This document shows, piece by piece, positions 34,151-43,302 of a stretch of DNA of 64,000 bases. Numbering within the stretch: position 1 is the stretch's first letter; the number at the start of each line of letters is the position of its first letter. The stretch lies in NCBI GenBank assembly GCA_029547805.1, contig JAKPOP010000010.1, positions 335,675 through 399,674 on the forward strand, written 5' to 3'. A program made the translations under genes and the position numbers. Origin of the DNA: Deltaproteobacteria bacterium (GTDB lineage Bacteria; Myxococcota_A; UBA9042; DTJE01). Under the pieces are notes generated by a model that was not told the DNA's origin, ran no database searches, and worked only from the letters and a program-made list of their open reading frames with translations.

Positions 34151-35250
34151 ATGAACCGCGCCCTTCCCGGTCCCAGGCCGGTCCCCTCTCTTGGCATCTG
34201 GGGTCACGCACTGGGATATTTCCTGGCCTACGTCCCGTACAGCGCCCTCACGAAGGCCCTGACCAGCGGCCGCATCGGCTCCGGCCCACCGGTCAACAGT
34301 TTCGAGTTGCTCCCCCCACCGTGGCAGCCTCCCTGGTCGGCATGGTGATCTTCCTGACGGTGATGGACTGGTGGCGGTTCGCCACCCACGGCCGACTGGG
34401 GCCCTGGAACCTCCCCAGGCCGACCCGCTGGACCTTCCTGTCCGGCATCGGAACCGGCCTGATCGTGATCACCACCACGATGGCCTACACCATCGAGGGA
34501 GTCTCGATCGTCTTCGCGATGCTGCTGATGCGGGGCGGCCTGCTCATCCTGGCCCCCCTCGTGGACTTCCTGTCGCGCCGCCGGGTCCGGTGGTTCTCCT
34601 GGGCGGGGCTCGTGCTGTCGCTGGTGGCGCTGCTCGTGGCCTTCTCCGAGCCTCCCAGGCCCGGGTCCAGCCGCTTCACCCTGAACCTGTTCCTGCTGGC
34701 CGACGTCGCGGTCTATCTGGCCAGTTACTTCCTGCGACTGCGGTTCATGAGCCGTCTGGCGAAGTGCGACGACCCGGATGTCACGAAACGCTACTTCGTC
34801 GAGGAACAGATGGTCGCCACGCCGGTGATCCTGCTGGTCCTGGCCCTGCTGGCCGCGTCCGGGGGCGTGCCCGATGCGGTGCCCGGAGCCTGGGGCCACT
34901 TCACCGACTCCCTGCGCCAGGGGTTCACGACCTTCTGGCTCCGGGACCCGGTGATCGTCGGCACCGCCATCCTCATCGGGGTCTGCTCCCAGTTCACGGG
35001 GATCTTCGGAGGCCTGATCCTGCTGGACAAGAGCGAGAACGCCTTCGCGGTCCCGGTGAACCGCTGCTCCTCGGTGCTGGCCGGGGTGCTGGCCTCCCTG
35101 CTCCTCTGGCTGGTCTGGCGCCAGGCCGATCCCCCGCAGCCGCCGCCGGACCCCTACGAGATGGCCGGCGCGGCGGTGGTGATCCTGGCCATCGTCTTCC
35201 TCACGGTGCCGCCCCAGTGGGAGAGACGCCGGGCCCTCGGCGCCCGATGA
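34151..35250 (+). pseudogene. DMT-type permease broken by a -1 frameshift in a C-run
   Basis: The N-terminus (GHALGYFLAYVPYSALTKALTSGR) is in one frame from ATG 34151. The rest (TVAASLVGMVIFLTVMDWW onward) continues in another frame to 35250. The two join cleanly at the run of six C near 34312-34317 if one C is added, giving about 366 residues and roughly nine to ten membrane helices, as in drug/metabolite (EamA-like) transporters. The neighbouring codons read CTC CCC CCA, so C_CCC_CCA is also a slippery heptamer that could allow a -1 shift. A sequencing or assembly error in the homopolymer, a real pseudogene and programmed shifting cannot be told apart. The substrate is unknown. Confidence 0.7.
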
Positions 35251-35280
35251 CGGGGACCGGCTGTTCGCAAGGACGAACCA

Positions 35281-36165
35281 TCAGAACAGGGACTCCTCCC
35301 GGGCCAGCAGGTCCCGGGCCTGCCGGGCGTACCAGGCATTCCAGCCAGGGTGGCCCGGCAGCGACGCGCCGGCTTCCTGAGGCAGCAGGTCCCGCCGGAA
35401 GGCCGTCCGATCCGCCCGAGGCTGTGCGACGAAGACCGCCCGGGCCCACCGGTTTCTCAGGGACGACGGGGCGACCTCGAGGGCCCGATCCAGCGGGACG
35501 ACCGCCGCCGCGACTCCCCCGCCCCGGGACTCCGGGAGTTCGGCCAGGGCGACCCCCTGGAGGAACCACCCCATCCCCTCCAGGGCCCCGGGGTCCAGTT
35601 GCGTGAGGCGTTCCCCGGCGGCCCGGACCCGGTCCAGCCAGCGTCGCTGGGTCATCTGGACCAGCCCGCTGAGGCCGTCCCGGTAGTAGTTCCATAGGGT
35701 GAAGGCCCACCACCCGAGGGCCGGGGCATCCTCGGGCGTCAGGGTCGCCAGGGCCTCCCAGACCTCGGCCCCCACCGTCACCTGATCCCGGAAGGCGGGA
35801 TTCATCGCCAGCGCCTTCTCGGCCGCCTGCAGGGCGTTCCGGTAGAACTCCCCCTGCTCCCCCTCGGTCCGGGCATCCCACTTCGCCCGGAGGCTCCAGG
35901 CCGCCGCCAGTTGCACCCATGCCTCCCGGTCCCCGGGGGTCGCCCGCGTCAGGCGGGTCCATGCCTCGACCAGTCGCTCGCTGCCCCGGGGAGAGTCGCT
36001 GCGGGACAGGGCCTCCCGGGCCTCCTGGCGCATCTCCGGAGCCTGATCCGCTGCCAGGGGCCGGGGATCCGACACCTTCCATCCCGATTTCCAGGAGAGG
36101 CAACCGCTTCCCATCCATCCGCAGAGGACCACCACCGCGGCCCTGCCTGCCCACCGAGATCCCAT
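35281..36165 (-). CDS. TPR-like helical lipoprotein
   Basis: A 294-residue lipoprotein. GGGAGGCGCCA precedes the ATG. The signal peptide ends MGSGC (lipobox Gly-Ser-Gly-Cys). The rest is all-helical with repeating Ala/Leu/Trp motifs, for example WVQLAAAWSLRAKWDA and ALGWWAFTLWNYYRDGLSGL. It resembles TatT, the helical lipoprotein that partners with TRAP transporters. No TRAP genes lie nearby, so a general TPR scaffold is equally likely. The gene faces the frameshifted permease gene tail to tail (30-bp gap). Confidence 0.7.
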   Translation of the reverse strand: MGSRWAGRAAVVVLCGWMGSGCLSWKSGWKVSDPRPLAADQAPEMRQEAREALSRSDSPRGSERLVEAWTRLTRATPGDREAWVQLAAAWSLRAKWDARTEGEQGEFYRNALQAAEKALAMNPAFRDQVTVGAEVWEALATLTPEDAPALGWWAFTLWNYYRDGLSGLVQMTQRRWLDRVRAAGERLTQLDPGALEGMGWFLQGVALAELPESRGGGVAAAVVPLDRALEVAPSSLRNRWARAVFVAQPRADRTAFRRDLLPQEAGASLPGHPGWNAWYARQARDLLAREESLF

Positions 36166-36191
36166 TGGCGCCTCCCGTCAGACCGCCGGGA

Positions 36192-36197
36192 AGCATA
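36192..36197 (-). promoter_or_regulatory. -10 candidate (TATGCT) for the TPR-like lipoprotein
   Basis: TGC-TATGCT on the minus strand is an extended -10 candidate, 26 nt before the ATG at 36165. The same TATGCT hexamer precedes two other lipoprotein genes. Confidence 0.35.
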
Positions 36198-36407
36198 GCA
36201 GCGGGACCGACCACGAGAAAAGGGCAGATGAAGGTCCAACTCGACCGACCGACGAGGACCCGACCTGGGAAGGCGGAGGTCGCCCCCGGGAGACAGGCCG
36301 GGCCCCCCGCAGACGTCGCAGCGCAGGACGGATCGCAGATTTCGCAAGGCCCACACCGCGATCCGGGTGTCGGCCCCGCCGGCCCTCTCCCCGCCAGGGT
36401 CGTCCCA

Positions 36408-37058
36408 TCAGGAGGGAGGCAGCGCCAGCGTCGGCAGCAGTTCCCGGATGCCCTGGGCGATGAACTCCACGGCCACCGCCGCCAGCAGCAGGCCCATCAG
36501 TTTCATGAGGATCCGGTTGCCGGTGCTCCCGAGCCATCGCTGGAAGGTCTCGGCACCCCGCATCAGCAACCACCCGATCAGGCAGGTCACCACGATGGCA
36601 AGCAACACCGGGACGATCTTCCAGGACAGTTCGGTGGGATTCGCCAGCAGGGTCACCGTGGCGATGGACCCGGGCCCTGCCAGTTGGGGCACCGCCAGGG
36701 GCGTGATCGCGACGTCGTCCCGGTGACTCGCGTCCTCCCGGTCCTCGGCGGTGGACCGGGTGCGGCTGCTCTGGCCGTGGAGCATGTCCAGGGCCACCCG
36801 CATGAGCAGGATGCCCCCGGCGACCCGGAAGGCCCCGATCGTGATCCCGAAGACCTTGAAGATGACCATGCCCAGCAGGGCGAAGGCCAGCAGCACCCCC
36901 AGGGCGACCGCGCTGGCCCGGAAGGCCGTCCGGCGCCGTTCCTCGGGCGTCTGACCGTCGGTCACCGCCAGGAAGACCGGCACGATGGCGATCGGGTCCA
37001 CGATGAAGAAGATCGACGTGAACGCCAGCAGGCTGAACGACGCAATCTCGTTCCACAT
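36408..37058 (-). CDS. MarC-family inner-membrane protein
   Basis: A 216-residue membrane protein with six hydrophobic helices. The opening FTSIFFIVDPIAIVPVFLAVT and the repeated segment VAITPLAVPQLAGPGSIATV are the duplicated signature of the MarC/UPF0056 family, whose function remains unclear despite the early multiple-antibiotic-resistance name. It is monocistronic here, with its own good promoter. The short acidic loop (about 90-112) is a normal feature. Confidence 0.9.
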   Translation of the reverse strand: MWNEIASFSLLAFTSIFFIVDPIAIVPVFLAVTDGQTPEERRRTAFRASAVALGVLLAFALLGMVIFKVFGITIGAFRVAGGILLMRVALDMLHGQSSRTRSTAEDREDASHRDDVAITPLAVPQLAGPGSIATVTLLANPTELSWKIVPVLLAIVVTCLIGWLLMRGAETFQRWLGSTGNRILMKLMGLLLAAVAVEFIAQGIRELLPTLALPPS

Positions 37059-37087
37059 CCCCGGGGCCTCGTCGCCGCGCCGCGCGA

Positions 37088-37116
37088 AGGATAGGCACCG
37101 CGCTCCGCCCGGTCAA
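37088..37116 (-). promoter_or_regulatory. sigma70-type promoter of marC
   Basis: On the minus strand TTGACC (37116-37111), a 17-bp spacer and TATCCT (37093-37088) form a good promoter. The -10 ends 29 nt before the ATG at 37058. Confidence 0.55.
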
Positions 37117-37119
37117 GCG

Positions 37120-37139
37120 GGGGACAGTCACCGAATTGC
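37120..37139 (+). repeat. GGGACAGTC element, copy B
   Basis: GGGGACAGTCACCGAATTGC lies 3 bp from the marC -35. It matches copy C at 17 of 20 bases and shares GGGGACAGTCAC with copy A. Confidence 0.5.
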
Positions 37140-37348
37140 CCAACCCAACTCCCCGTTCTCCAACGTTTCTTGTGCTCCTGGAGAGGACGCTGCCGAGTTC
37201 CGCGACGTCCCGACCTCCTCGCCCTGGTGCCGGGCGCCCCCCGTGGAGGCGGGTGCCCCTCGCACGACCCCGCATCGGGTCGGGAACCGCCCGTCCAGGC
37301 GACCGATGCCAACACCACGAGAAACGGGAACCCGCGGCACGATTCGGA

Positions 37349-37354
37349 TATGCT
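37349..37354 (+). promoter_or_regulatory. -10 candidate (TATGCT) for the lipoprotein gene at 37383
   Basis: TATGCT followed by CTGG ends 28 nt before the ATG. The same TATGCTCTGG string occurs upstream of the sialidase-like gene at 56444. Confidence 0.35.
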
Positions 37355-37382
37355 CTGGCCGGGACCGATCGGGAGACGAAAG

Positions 37383-39080
37383 ATGCGAAGCCTCCTGCTG
37401 TTGCTGGTGGTCTGGGCCGTCCTGGGAGGCCTTGCGTCCTGTGGCGGGACCGGCCAGGACGCCAGCGATTCCACTGGAGTCCCGGACCCGGGTGCGGAGC
37501 CAGGGGGAAACGACCTCCCGGACCTGTTGGACCTCCCGGAGGACACCCGGGAGGACGGCACGGCCCTGGACGCCGGCAGCGAGGGCCCGACCGATGCGCC
37601 CTCGGACCCCGCCGGGGACTCGGTGACGCCCCCGGACGTCGAGGACCCCGGTGCCGGCGATTCCGGTCACGGCGACGATGGCCCCTGGGTCCGGCCGCCG
37701 GTGGGGGACCCGGTGCCCCCCGAGGAACTCGCGGCGGTGACAGACCTCTATCTGGACCTGATGACCCGCCTCGGATGGTTCGACCTGCTGGACGAGCGGG
37801 TCCACGGCTACCCCGACGACGCCGCCCCGGGCAGACCCGGCTACGGCACCTGGTGGAGCGGCGTCCGGATCCTCAAGGAAGACGGCCGGGTGCGTTACCT
37901 CCATTCCGCCGACGGGGCCGACAACAACGGTCTCCGAACCGCCCCCTTGCTGGCAGGGATGGCCTTCGCCCTGGCCCTCCGAGACGACCCCGACCGGGTC
38001 CGGATCACGGGCCGCCTCATCCGGGGGTTCCAGTCCTGGATCCTTGCGATGGAGCGGTCCTCCGTCCCCGACGCCCCGGTGCTGATGACCCGTGCCGCCT
38101 ATCCCGAAAGCGTCTCCTGGACCGTCCGGGGCACCGAGGTGCTGATCGACTACTCCCTGAACCGCCCCGGCCTGGACAACGGCGCCTGCCAGTATGTCCA
38201 CCTCCCGGACAATCCCTGGTGGGGCGACCTCTACGTCAAGAACAAGCGCAGCAAGGACGACATCGGGCACCTCCTGCTGGCCATCGCCCTGGCCGACCCC
38301 CTCCTCCGGGACCACCCGGATCTCCAGACGGACTGGGTTCGGATGATGGACCTCTACCGCCGCTGGGCCCGGCAGGTAGAGGACGACGGCTGGCGCATCG
38401 GCACCTGGGACAAGGACCTGCAACTCTGGTATCCCCCGGACGACCTGGCCTATTACATGATGGATATCAACGGGTTCGACCCAGAGTGCACGATCGCCCT
38501 GGCCACCCGCCTGATGGGCCGTGGCGACGAGGGATCCCTGGACTGCGGCAACGGCATCACCTTCCTGGACGACGTCGTGTCGATGAAGCCCGACAATGGC
38601 CAGATGCTCCGGTCCTACCACGAGGCCGCCATCGCCCAGGCCCGGCTCCGGCAGCGACAGGGGATCCTCCCGCCCCTGGTCCAGGGACTCGCAAGTCGCC
38701 TCGATGCCATCTTCGACCCCCCGGCCGACGGCTCGGGACCGCCCCGGCCCAACGACGAGGACCTGGCGGAACTCGTGATCATGGCCGACGCAGTCGGCGT
38801 TCCCCTGAACTGGCGCGAGGCGCGCTTCTTCCACGACCGGGTCCGGGAGGCCCACGGCGCCTATCTGCGCCCCGAGAGCCTCGCCGCTCTCCATCCCCTC
38901 GACCCCGAGGCCCCCGACGGCACCTATCCCTTCGACCCGCCTGGCGGGGGCATTGCCTTCCGCTACCTCGGCGCCGCCCTGGGGGCCTGTGTCTCCCCCT
39001 ACCGGGACCCCCGATCGATGCCGTTGCTGGACTGTGATCGCATTCGGGAGGCATTCGGCGCCCCCCAGGCGTATCATTGA
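37383..39080 (+). CDS. lipoprotein of unknown enzymatic type (alpha-helical barrel-like)
   Basis: A 565-residue lipoprotein. GGGAGACGAAAG precedes ATG. The signal ends GGLASCGG (lipobox Leu-Ala-Ser-Cys), and an Asp/Pro/Gly linker runs to about 110. The domain from about 115 to 560 is helical and Trp/Tyr-rich (GYGTWWSGVRILKEDG, DDIGHLLLAIALAD, VDLYRRWARQ-like segment at 320). These traits suit an (alpha/alpha) barrel enzyme acting on polysaccharide. It shares overall plan with the protein at 8211-10271. No catalytic residues can be named. Confidence 0.75.
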   Translation: MRSLLLLLVVWAVLGGLASCGGTGQDASDSTGVPDPGAEPGGNDLPDLLDLPEDTREDGTALDAGSEGPTDAPSDPAGDSVTPPDVEDPGAGDSGHGDDGPWVRPPVGDPVPPEELAAVTDLYLDLMTRLGWFDLLDERVHGYPDDAAPGRPGYGTWWSGVRILKEDGRVRYLHSADGADNNGLRTAPLLAGMAFALALRDDPDRVRITGRLIRGFQSWILAMERSSVPDAPVLMTRAAYPESVSWTVRGTEVLIDYSLNRPGLDNGACQYVHLPDNPWWGDLYVKNKRSKDDIGHLLLAIALADPLLRDHPDLQTDWVRMMDLYRRWARQVEDDGWRIGTWDKDLQLWYPPDDLAYYMMDINGFDPECTIALATRLMGRGDEGSLDCGNGITFLDDVVSMKPDNGQMLRSYHEAAIAQARLRQRQGILPPLVQGLASRLDAIFDPPADGSGPPRPNDEDLAELVIMADAVGVPLNWREARFFHDRVREAHGAYLRPESLAALHPLDPEAPDGTYPFDPPGGGIAFRYLGAALGACVSPYRDPRSMPLLDCDRIREAFGAPQAYH

Positions 39081-39107
39081 CTCGTCTTGACGCCGGAGGA
39101 TGCCCCG

Positions 39108-40346
39108 ATGCAAATCCGTGGACGAACCATCCTGGTTCTGGCCCTCGGGCTGGCGATGGGGTGCGGCGGTGGGTCGGCGGGGTCACCGGATGCGGATGCC
39201 GGTGACGTCTCGGGCGTCTCCGACCTGGGGACGACGACCGACGAGTCGCCTGCGGACCGCCCCGGAAGCGACGCCCTCCCAGATGACGTACCGCCGCCCG
39301 ATGACGTGCCGCCACTGCCCGATGATGCCTCCCCGCCCTCCGATGGCATCGGGAGCGACTCCTCCGGCCCGGAGACGGCCGAGGAGACCTCCGACGAGGG
39401 GGCCCCGCCTGTGGGCGCGACCTGTGAAGCCCCCCTCTCCGTCTGGGACGGCCGGACCCTCGGCCCCGACCTCCCCGACACTGACGAACTGAACTACGAG
39501 GTCGTCACGGGCCCCGTCACGGGCGCCGGGATCTCCTGCGCGGTGGATGGCTCCCAGGGCGAGGCGGCCTTCCGGCTCGTGCTGGGCAAGAGCCTGCTGG
39601 TCGGCATCGCGGCGGAGGCCGTCGGGGGCGACGTGGAGGTCGCCGTGGCCTTCCGCCGGGAGGACTGCGCCGGCACCGAGGCCGACTGCTTCACCTCCCC
39701 TGCAGGGCGCAACATCGCCGAGGACGGGGCCGTGCTGACCCCGGGGACCTGGGTCGCGGTGGTCCGGACGATCCCGACGGCCGCGGGAACGGATCCCCTG
39801 GGGCGGACCCTGGAGGTCTCCTTCTGGTTCGAGGACAGCGAGGACTGCACCGACGGCATCGACAACAACGAGGACGGTGACACCGATTGCGAGGACCCGC
39901 TGTGCTTCCTGGACGATCACTGCACCGGCGGCCACCAGGGCGAGGACTGCACGGACCCCTTCCTGGTGGAGAACGGCCAGCCCGTGGCCCCCGGGACCAC
40001 GTTCAATGCCCACCAGACCCTGGCCGGCCGACGGGACGACTTCCAGCCGGGGCCGGGCTGCTGGGCCAACGACCACCAGGGGGGCGACGTGGTCTGGCGC
40101 TTCGTGCTGGACCGGGAGATGACCGTCGAGGGATCGATGGGCTTTTTCGACGGGACCCCCGGCCACGTCTACCTGATGGACGAGACCTGCGGGCACGTCG
40201 AGGCCTGCATCCCGCCGGTCTTTGGGGAAGAGCCCTTCGTCCTGGCCACGCTTCCGGCCGGGACCTGGCATGCGGTGGCCGATTACGGGGAGGCCCGGCC
40301 CGTGGACCCGAGTTTCGAGATCTTCCTGATCTTCGACGAGCCATGA
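39108..40346 (+). CDS. lipoprotein with MopE-like metal-binding motif
   Basis: A 412-residue lipoprotein with ATG 39108 placed 8 nt after GGAGGA. The signal ends LAMGCGGG. A long Asp/Pro linker (DVPPPDDVPPLPDD) covers about 20-105. Two similar beta-rich domains follow (about 108-245 and about 285-410), possibly pre-peptidase C-terminal-like. They are separated by CTDGIDNNEDGDTDCEDPLC (about 255), a motif also seen in MopE and other myxobacterial surface proteins that is thought to bind calcium or copper. The stop codon overlaps the next start (ATGA). Function is unknown. Confidence 0.8.
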   Translation: MQIRGRTILVLALGLAMGCGGGSAGSPDADAGDVSGVSDLGTTTDESPADRPGSDALPDDVPPPDDVPPLPDDASPPSDGIGSDSSGPETAEETSDEGAPPVGATCEAPLSVWDGRTLGPDLPDTDELNYEVVTGPVTGAGISCAVDGSQGEAAFRLVLGKSLLVGIAAEAVGGDVEVAVAFRREDCAGTEADCFTSPAGRNIAEDGAVLTPGTWVAVVRTIPTAAGTDPLGRTLEVSFWFEDSEDCTDGIDNNEDGDTDCEDPLCFLDDHCTGGHQGEDCTDPFLVENGQPVAPGTTFNAHQTLAGRRDDFQPGPGCWANDHQGGDVVWRFVLDREMTVEGSMGFFDGTPGHVYLMDETCGHVEACIPPVFGEEPFVLATLPAGTWHAVADYGEARPVDPSFEIFLIFDEP

Positions 40347-41611
40347 GGTCTGGCAGTCGCTGGTTCCTGCTGGCCCTGGCGGCGATGCTGGCCGGGGGGC
40401 TCCCGCCGGCAACGGCGAAGGTGCCGAGGGCCCCGGCCGTCCACCCCCTGGCCCGGTCGGTCCCGGTGGAGGACCCCCCTGGGGGCGCCCTCGGTTCCCT
40501 GGCCGAGGCCCTGGATCACGCACAGGACCATCGGGGCACCGCCCGAATCGTCGTGCTGGGGGCCTCCCACACCGCGGCGGACTACCTCACGGGACCCCTT
40601 CGGAGGGCCCTGCAGCGCCGATTTGGAGATGGCGGACCGGGCCTGCTCCTCCCGGGGCGCCCCTGGCGAGGCGCCCGCCACGATGCCCTGGACCTGGACG
40701 CCTCCCATGGCTGGAAGACCCATCGCTTCGGCCGGGAGACCCCGGACGCCGACGGCCTCTGGGGCATCGTCGGGGCGGCCGTGAGCGCATCGGGACCGGG
40801 AGAATTCGTCCGAATGACCCCAAAGGCAGACAGGGAACCCCGGGCCCGCTTCGATCAGGTCGAGGTCTGGTTCCTGGCCCAGCCCGCCGGGGGTACCTTC
40901 CAGGTGCGCCTGGGTCCCAGGGTGCTCGGCGAGGTCTCCACCGGGTCCCCGGAGGTCCAGGCGCGACGCTGGACCTCCCCCCGCATTCGCCGCCCGGGGC
41001 CGGTCGAGGTCCGGACCCTCGGGGACGGGGAGGTCCGCCTGCTGGGCGTCGAGCTCGATCGGCACCGCCCGGGCATCACCGTCGATGCCCTGGGGGTCCC
41101 GGGGGCCCGGCTGCAGGACCTCCTGGAGGCCCGGGAGGACCTGCTCCGGGAGACGCTGTCCTGGCGACGGCCGGACCTGCTGGTGCTGGCCTTCGGGACC
41201 AACGAGGCCTACGACCCGGACCTGGACCTTCCGGCCTACCGGGCCCTGCTCCGGGACGGGCTCCACCGCCTTCGGACCTGGGCGCCCGAGGCCTCCTGCC
41301 TGCTGGTGGGCCCCGGGGCCCTTCCCCGGGCTCCCGGTCCCCCGGAGGCGCCGCCGGGCGTTCGTCGCCGGGAGGTCACCGAGGCCCAGCGCCAGGAGGC
41401 CCAGGAGGCCGGGTGCGCCTTTTTCGACCTGGCCGCCGGGACGGGCCACGAGGAGGGCATGGAGCGCTGGGTCGAGGCCGGCCTGGCCCTGCGGGATCGG
41501 GTCCACTTCACCGAGGCGGGATACGCAGTGCTGGCCGAGGTCCTGCTCCGGGGACTCCGGGAGGCCCTGAACGGCCCTGCCTACCGACCCCCGCCCAGAC
41601 GCCCCAGGTAG
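40343..41611 (+). CDS. exported SGNH/GDSL-type hydrolase
   Basis: A 422-residue protein with a signal peptide (1-25, ending ATA). Block I reads VVLGASH with the likely nucleophile Ser75. LAFGTNEAYD is the block III Asn (GxN), and RDRVHFTEAGY gives the Asp-x-x-His pair near residue 395. A beta-sandwich insert (about 150-240) lies between, probably carbohydrate-binding. Such proteins act as O-acetylesterases or O-acetyltransferases on surface polysaccharides. The start overlaps the previous stop (ATGA). The 3' end overlaps the convergent neighbour by 31 bp. It is a paralogue of that neighbour by order of motifs. Confidence 0.82.
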   Translation: MRSGSRWFLLALAAMLAGGLPPATAKVPRAPAVHPLARSVPVEDPPGGALGSLAEALDHAQDHRGTARIVVLGASHTAADYLTGPLRRALQRRFGDGGPGLLLPGRPWRGARHDALDLDASHGWKTHRFGRETPDADGLWGIVGAAVSASGPGEFVRMTPKADREPRARFDQVEVWFLAQPAGGTFQVRLGPRVLGEVSTGSPEVQARRWTSPRIRRPGPVEVRTLGDGEVRLLGVELDRHRPGITVDALGVPGARLQDLLEAREDLLRETLSWRRPDLLVLAFGTNEAYDPDLDLPAYRALLRDGLHRLRTWAPEASCLLVGPGALPRAPGPPEAPPGVRRREVTEAQRQEAQEAGCAFFDLAAGTGHEEGMERWVEAGLALRDRVHFTEAGYAVLAEVLLRGLREALNGPAYRPPPRRPR

Positions 41612-43278
41612 TCGGAAAACCCCTTCAGCAGGGCCTTGTAGATCAGGTTTCCCACGACCTCGTACCCGGCAGGAGTCGCATGGCGGTAGTCCCCCCAGCC
41701 CAGGCGAGGCCGGGACTTGTACCATCGCCCCATCGCCCCCTCGCCGCCCATCGCCTTCCAGGTATCGAAGAAGGCACATCCGCACTGGGCCGCCACGACC
41801 CGCTGGGACTCCACGATTCGCGGCAGTTCCGGAAGCGTCCGGACCCCACCCCGGGGCGCGACCTCCCCCTGATCCAGCGGCGCCAGCAACAGGCAACCCG
41901 CCTCGGGACGCCCGGCCCGGACCCGACGGATCACCTCGGCCAGTTGCTCCCGGTAGCGGTCGTGGTTCATGCGGGTGTCCGCCGCCTCGTTGCCACCAAA
42001 GGCCAGCACCAGCAGGTCGGGACTCCGGTGGGCCACCTGGGCCGCCAGATGGTCCGGGTGGAAGTGGAGCAACCGGTTCGCCCGGGCCCCGACGATGCCC
42101 AGACTGTCCCAGACCACCCCGGGCCCGGACCGTTCCAGGACGACGCCGTACACCCGCACGTCCGGCCCCTGGGCCTCGATCTCCAGCCGATGGGGCGGCC
42201 CCTCGGGAACCTCCTGGCGGAACCAGCGGTCCTCCTGGACCCCGGACCGCGCCTCCAGAGGCACCCACGCCCCGTCGTCGATTCGCACCGCCAACGGCCC
42301 GCTGGTCGGGTGGGCCTGGTACCAGACCTCGACGACGCCCCATGTCTGCCCCACGGAACCCCTGGCCACTGTCTGGAAGACCGCCCGGGACCCCCGGTTT
42401 CCGACCTGGAGGGCTCCCCCCAGTCCGTAGCGCCCGTCCCGCCGGTCCCCGTGGATCACCGAGTGGGCCGTCCAGGACCGGAGGTCGTCCCACTGCACGT
42501 CGAAGTGACGATAGGGCTGGGTGCCCCGGCCGATCAGGTGGAAGCCGTGTCCGCCCTCGCCGAACCTCCCCTGGAGCCGGCGCCGCAGGGTCACGGTGAC
42601 GTCGTCCGCCGCAATCGTGCTGTCCCCCCAGTGGGCCACCCGGACCATCGCCCCCGGCTGCCCCGACGCCACCTGGGCCAGGGCCCGGTAGAAGGGGGCC
42701 ATCCCCTGTCCCGAGGGGTCCTCGATCTCCCGAACCAGCCCGTGCCACTCCGCAGGGTCCACGTGCACCCCGTGGGGCTCTCCAGGAACAGGAATCGGCG
42801 CCTCGCCCGGATCCCCCTCCCGGGCGACGCCCTCCTCCCCCAGATTGGCCGCCAGGTCCTCCCCCAGGGTCTCCGTCAAGGCCTTGCGGGCCTCCTCCAG
42901 GTCCCGAGGCTCTTCCCGCCCCATGCCCGCCGGACCCGCCCCGTGCCCTTCCCCCGCCGCTTGCAGACGAAACAGCGAACCGAGCGGCAACGGTTCCCCG
43001 GGCACCCAGGGCCGCAGGTCCACCACCGAATCGAACAGGTAGGTGCTCATGGCCGCCAGTCCCACCACGGCGAGGATCACGGCCAGATGCCGCAGCGCCG
43101 GCAGGCGGCTCGGAAGGTCCCCATCGCCCTGGGCCGTCCTTGAACCCGCCGGGAGGGCCGGGGCGTCCTGGGTCCCGAATCCCGCCTCCCCCTGCCGCCC
43201 GTCCTCGGTGGAGGTCTGCTCCAGGGTCGTCCGGGGCTCCTTGGTCCCCGGTTCCGGGTGGTTCGGGTCCTGGTTCAT
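41581..43278 (-). CDS. membrane-anchored SGNH hydrolase
   Basis: A 565-residue protein anchored by one helix (about 63-82) after a 60-residue cytoplasmic tail. Charged linker follows to about 170. The SGNH domain has HWGDSTIAADD with nucleophile Ser220, LVLAFGGNEAAD for the GxN block, and WGDYRHATPAGY for Asp-x-x-His. A beta-rich insert lies between them, as in the gene at 40343. It is 24 bp downstream of the MBOAT gene on the same strand, so a pair like AlgI/AlgJ or PatA/PatB is likely: MBOAT moves the acyl group across the membrane and this protein transfers it to polysaccharide. Confidence 0.83.
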   Translation of the reverse strand: MNQDPNHPEPGTKEPRTTLEQTSTEDGRQGEAGFGTQDAPALPAGSRTAQGDGDLPSRLPALRHLAVILAVVGLAAMSTYLFDSVVDLRPWVPGEPLPLGSLFRLQAAGEGHGAGPAGMGREEPRDLEEARKALTETLGEDLAANLGEEGVAREGDPGEAPIPVPGEPHGVHVDPAEWHGLVREIEDPSGQGMAPFYRALAQVASGQPGAMVRVAHWGDSTIAADDVTVTLRRRLQGRFGEGGHGFHLIGRGTQPYRHFDVQWDDLRSWTAHSVIHGDRRDGRYGLGGALQVGNRGSRAVFQTVARGSVGQTWGVVEVWYQAHPTSGPLAVRIDDGAWVPLEARSGVQEDRWFRQEVPEGPPHRLEIEAQGPDVRVYGVVLERSGPGVVWDSLGIVGARANRLLHFHPDHLAAQVAHRSPDLLVLAFGGNEAADTRMNHDRYREQLAEVIRRVRAGRPEAGCLLLAPLDQGEVAPRGGVRTLPELPRIVESQRVVAAQCGCAFFDTWKAMGGEGAMGRWYKSRPRLGWGDYRHATPAGYEVVGNLIYKALLKGFSDYLGRLGGGR

Positions 43279-43302
43279 CGCGATTCTCGCCTCGCTTCGT
43301 CG

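Larger units (their letters stand above)
37059..37382. other. 324-bp divergent intergenic region
   Basis: It carries the leftward marC promoter, copy B of the GGGACAGTC element and, at the right end, a TATGCT -10 for the rightward lipoprotein gene. I see no gene inside it. Confidence 0.5.

Noticed and set aside
35281-36165. A TRAP-transporter operon
   Set aside because: Only the TatT-like helical pattern supports it; no TRAP receptor or membrane subunit gene lies nearby.
39087-39107. TTG at 39087 as the start of the MopE-like lipoprotein
   Set aside because: The GGAGGA site is inside this stretch and fits ATG 39108, which also gives a better signal peptide.
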